Source: Paracoccus sp. (in: a-proteobacteria) (lineage in GTDB: Bacteria; Pseudomonadota; Alphaproteobacteria; Rhodobacterales; Rhodobacteraceae). From it: a DNA stretch of 64,000 bases. A program made the position numbers and the translations under genes. The stretch lies in the NCBI RefSeq assembly GCF_030538655.1, contig NZ_JAUNTO010000013.1:1-64000 (forward strand), read 5' to 3'. This document shows positions 63,331-64,000 of the stretch, one piece after another. The notes beneath the pieces were generated by a model. It made no database searches. It was not told the origin of the DNA and saw only the letters and a list, made by a program, of their open reading frames with translations. Within the stretch, counting starts at the first letter, position 1. Each line of letters begins with the position of its first letter.

Positions 63331-64000
63331 ATGTCGAACGCCCTAGATCCCCATGCCGCCATTGTCGCCACTGCCTCGGGTGTCAGCCCTGACGGTGTGA
63401 TGCGCACGGCTGATGGCAAGCCGCTGCGGCGCGCCTTGATGCGGTCGCAGGCACGGGCGCGGCGGCGGGCGTTTTTGCTGGTCACGCCGTTGCTGCTGTT
63501 TGTGCTGCTGACCTTTGTGGTGCCCATCGGGCAGATGCTGCAACGCTCGTTCTATAACGCTGAATTCGCCGACAATATGCCCCGCGTGACCGAGTGGTTC
63601 CACAATACGGCACCCGGCACGCCGCCCGATGATGCCGCCTGGACGGCGCTTGGCGAAGATATCAAAGAGGCTGCGGCGGCCCGCACCATTGCCCGCGCTG
63701 GCACGCGTCTGAATTATGACATGTCGGGGGCGCGGTCGCTGTTCACCTCGACCGGGCGGGCGGCCCGCAATATGGAGCCGCCCTATCAGGCCGCCCTGGC
63801 CGAGATCGACTCACGTTGGGAAAGCCCCTTGTTGTGGGCCAAGATGCGGCAGTCGGCGAATGCGCTGACCGGCGATTTCTATCTGGCCGCCGTCGACCGC
63901 ACCCGCGACGAGACGGGCAATATCACCAGCGTTCCCCAACAGCAGCAGATCTATGTCAAGCTGTTCATCCGCACGCTGGTGCTGTCGGCGGTCATCACGC
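63331..64000 (+). CDS. Polyamine-type ABC permease (PotB-like), 3' end outside the window
   Basis: Open from ATG at 63331 (AAGGTGAC upstream) to the window end, 223 residues visible. The N terminus is hydrophilic (~50 residues), then one helix FLLVTPLLLFVLLTFVVPIG followed by QMLQRSFYN, the standard first helix of PotB-type permeases. Next come ~150 hydrophilic residues (EWFHNTAPGTPPDDAAWTAL, SARSLFTSTGRAARN-like stretch, DFYLAAVDRTRDETGN) before a second helix (LFIRTLVLSAVIT). Usual PotB proteins have a shorter loop here, so this one carries an enlarged periplasmic loop that could dock the binding proteins. Confidence 0.85.
   Translation, partial: MSNALDPHAAIVATASGVSPDGVMRTADGKPLRRALMRSQARARRRAFLLVTPLLLFVLLTFVVPIGQMLQRSFYNAEFADNMPRVTEWFHNTAPGTPPDDAAWTALGEDIKEAAAARTIARAGTRLNYDMSGARSLFTSTGRAARNMEPPYQAALAEIDSRWESPLLWAKMRQSANALTGDFYLAAVDRTRDETGNITSVPQQQQIYVKLFIRTLVLSAVIT

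Overview
The window is high-GC alphaproteobacterial DNA, most like Rhodobacteraceae and Paracoccus in particular. The basis is recognition, not a search: an aa3-type cytochrome oxidase subunit I (ctaD) lies just downstream of a cytochrome c550-like gene, one secreted protein ends in a VPLPA-type sorting tail, and a motB-flgE-flgK-flgL-flgI flagellar cluster is present.

Layout. 1-7 kb: the 3' part of pyrG, a sulfotransferase-like protein, a secreted VPLPA-tailed protein, a small secreted protein, ppk2, a PhzF-type isomerase, a DUF1330 protein and a TerB-like protein. 7.3-18.8 kb: a response regulator and hybrid kinase pair, divergent from an operon in which a Liv-type ABC importer sits between two acyl-CoA-ligase-family genes. 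18.9-24.7 kb: a flagellar block of visibly lower GC. 24.7-50.4 kb: mostly core genes (hisB/hisH, zapA, valS, metF/metR, suhB, carA, ctaD, cycA, lipB) with a DCC/VKGC-like pair, a BCCT transporter, an Lrp/ornithine decarboxylase pair, a DUF2235 protein and a membrane glycosyltransferase.

50.5-57.4 kb: a 6.7-kb integrated element in a tRNA-Leu(GAG) gene. It is bounded by a 16-bp direct repeat (attL 50617-50632, attR 57355-57370) and carries a tyrosine integrase, a small HTH protein, a tape-measure-like protein, an XRE regulator, a RhuM-family protein and several tiny genes. Inside it, two small genes are each split into halves on opposite strands. Turning the segment 51107-52736 around rejoins both in frame at once. 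This unannounced inversion is the most interesting structure in the window.

57.5-64 kb: a polyamine-type ABC operon with one ATPase, four consecutive paralogous solute-binding proteins and the start of a permease that runs off the window. Each gap downstream of a binding-protein gene holds a GC-rich hairpin. A short intergenic motif with a GGGATATTT core recurs at least seven times across the window.
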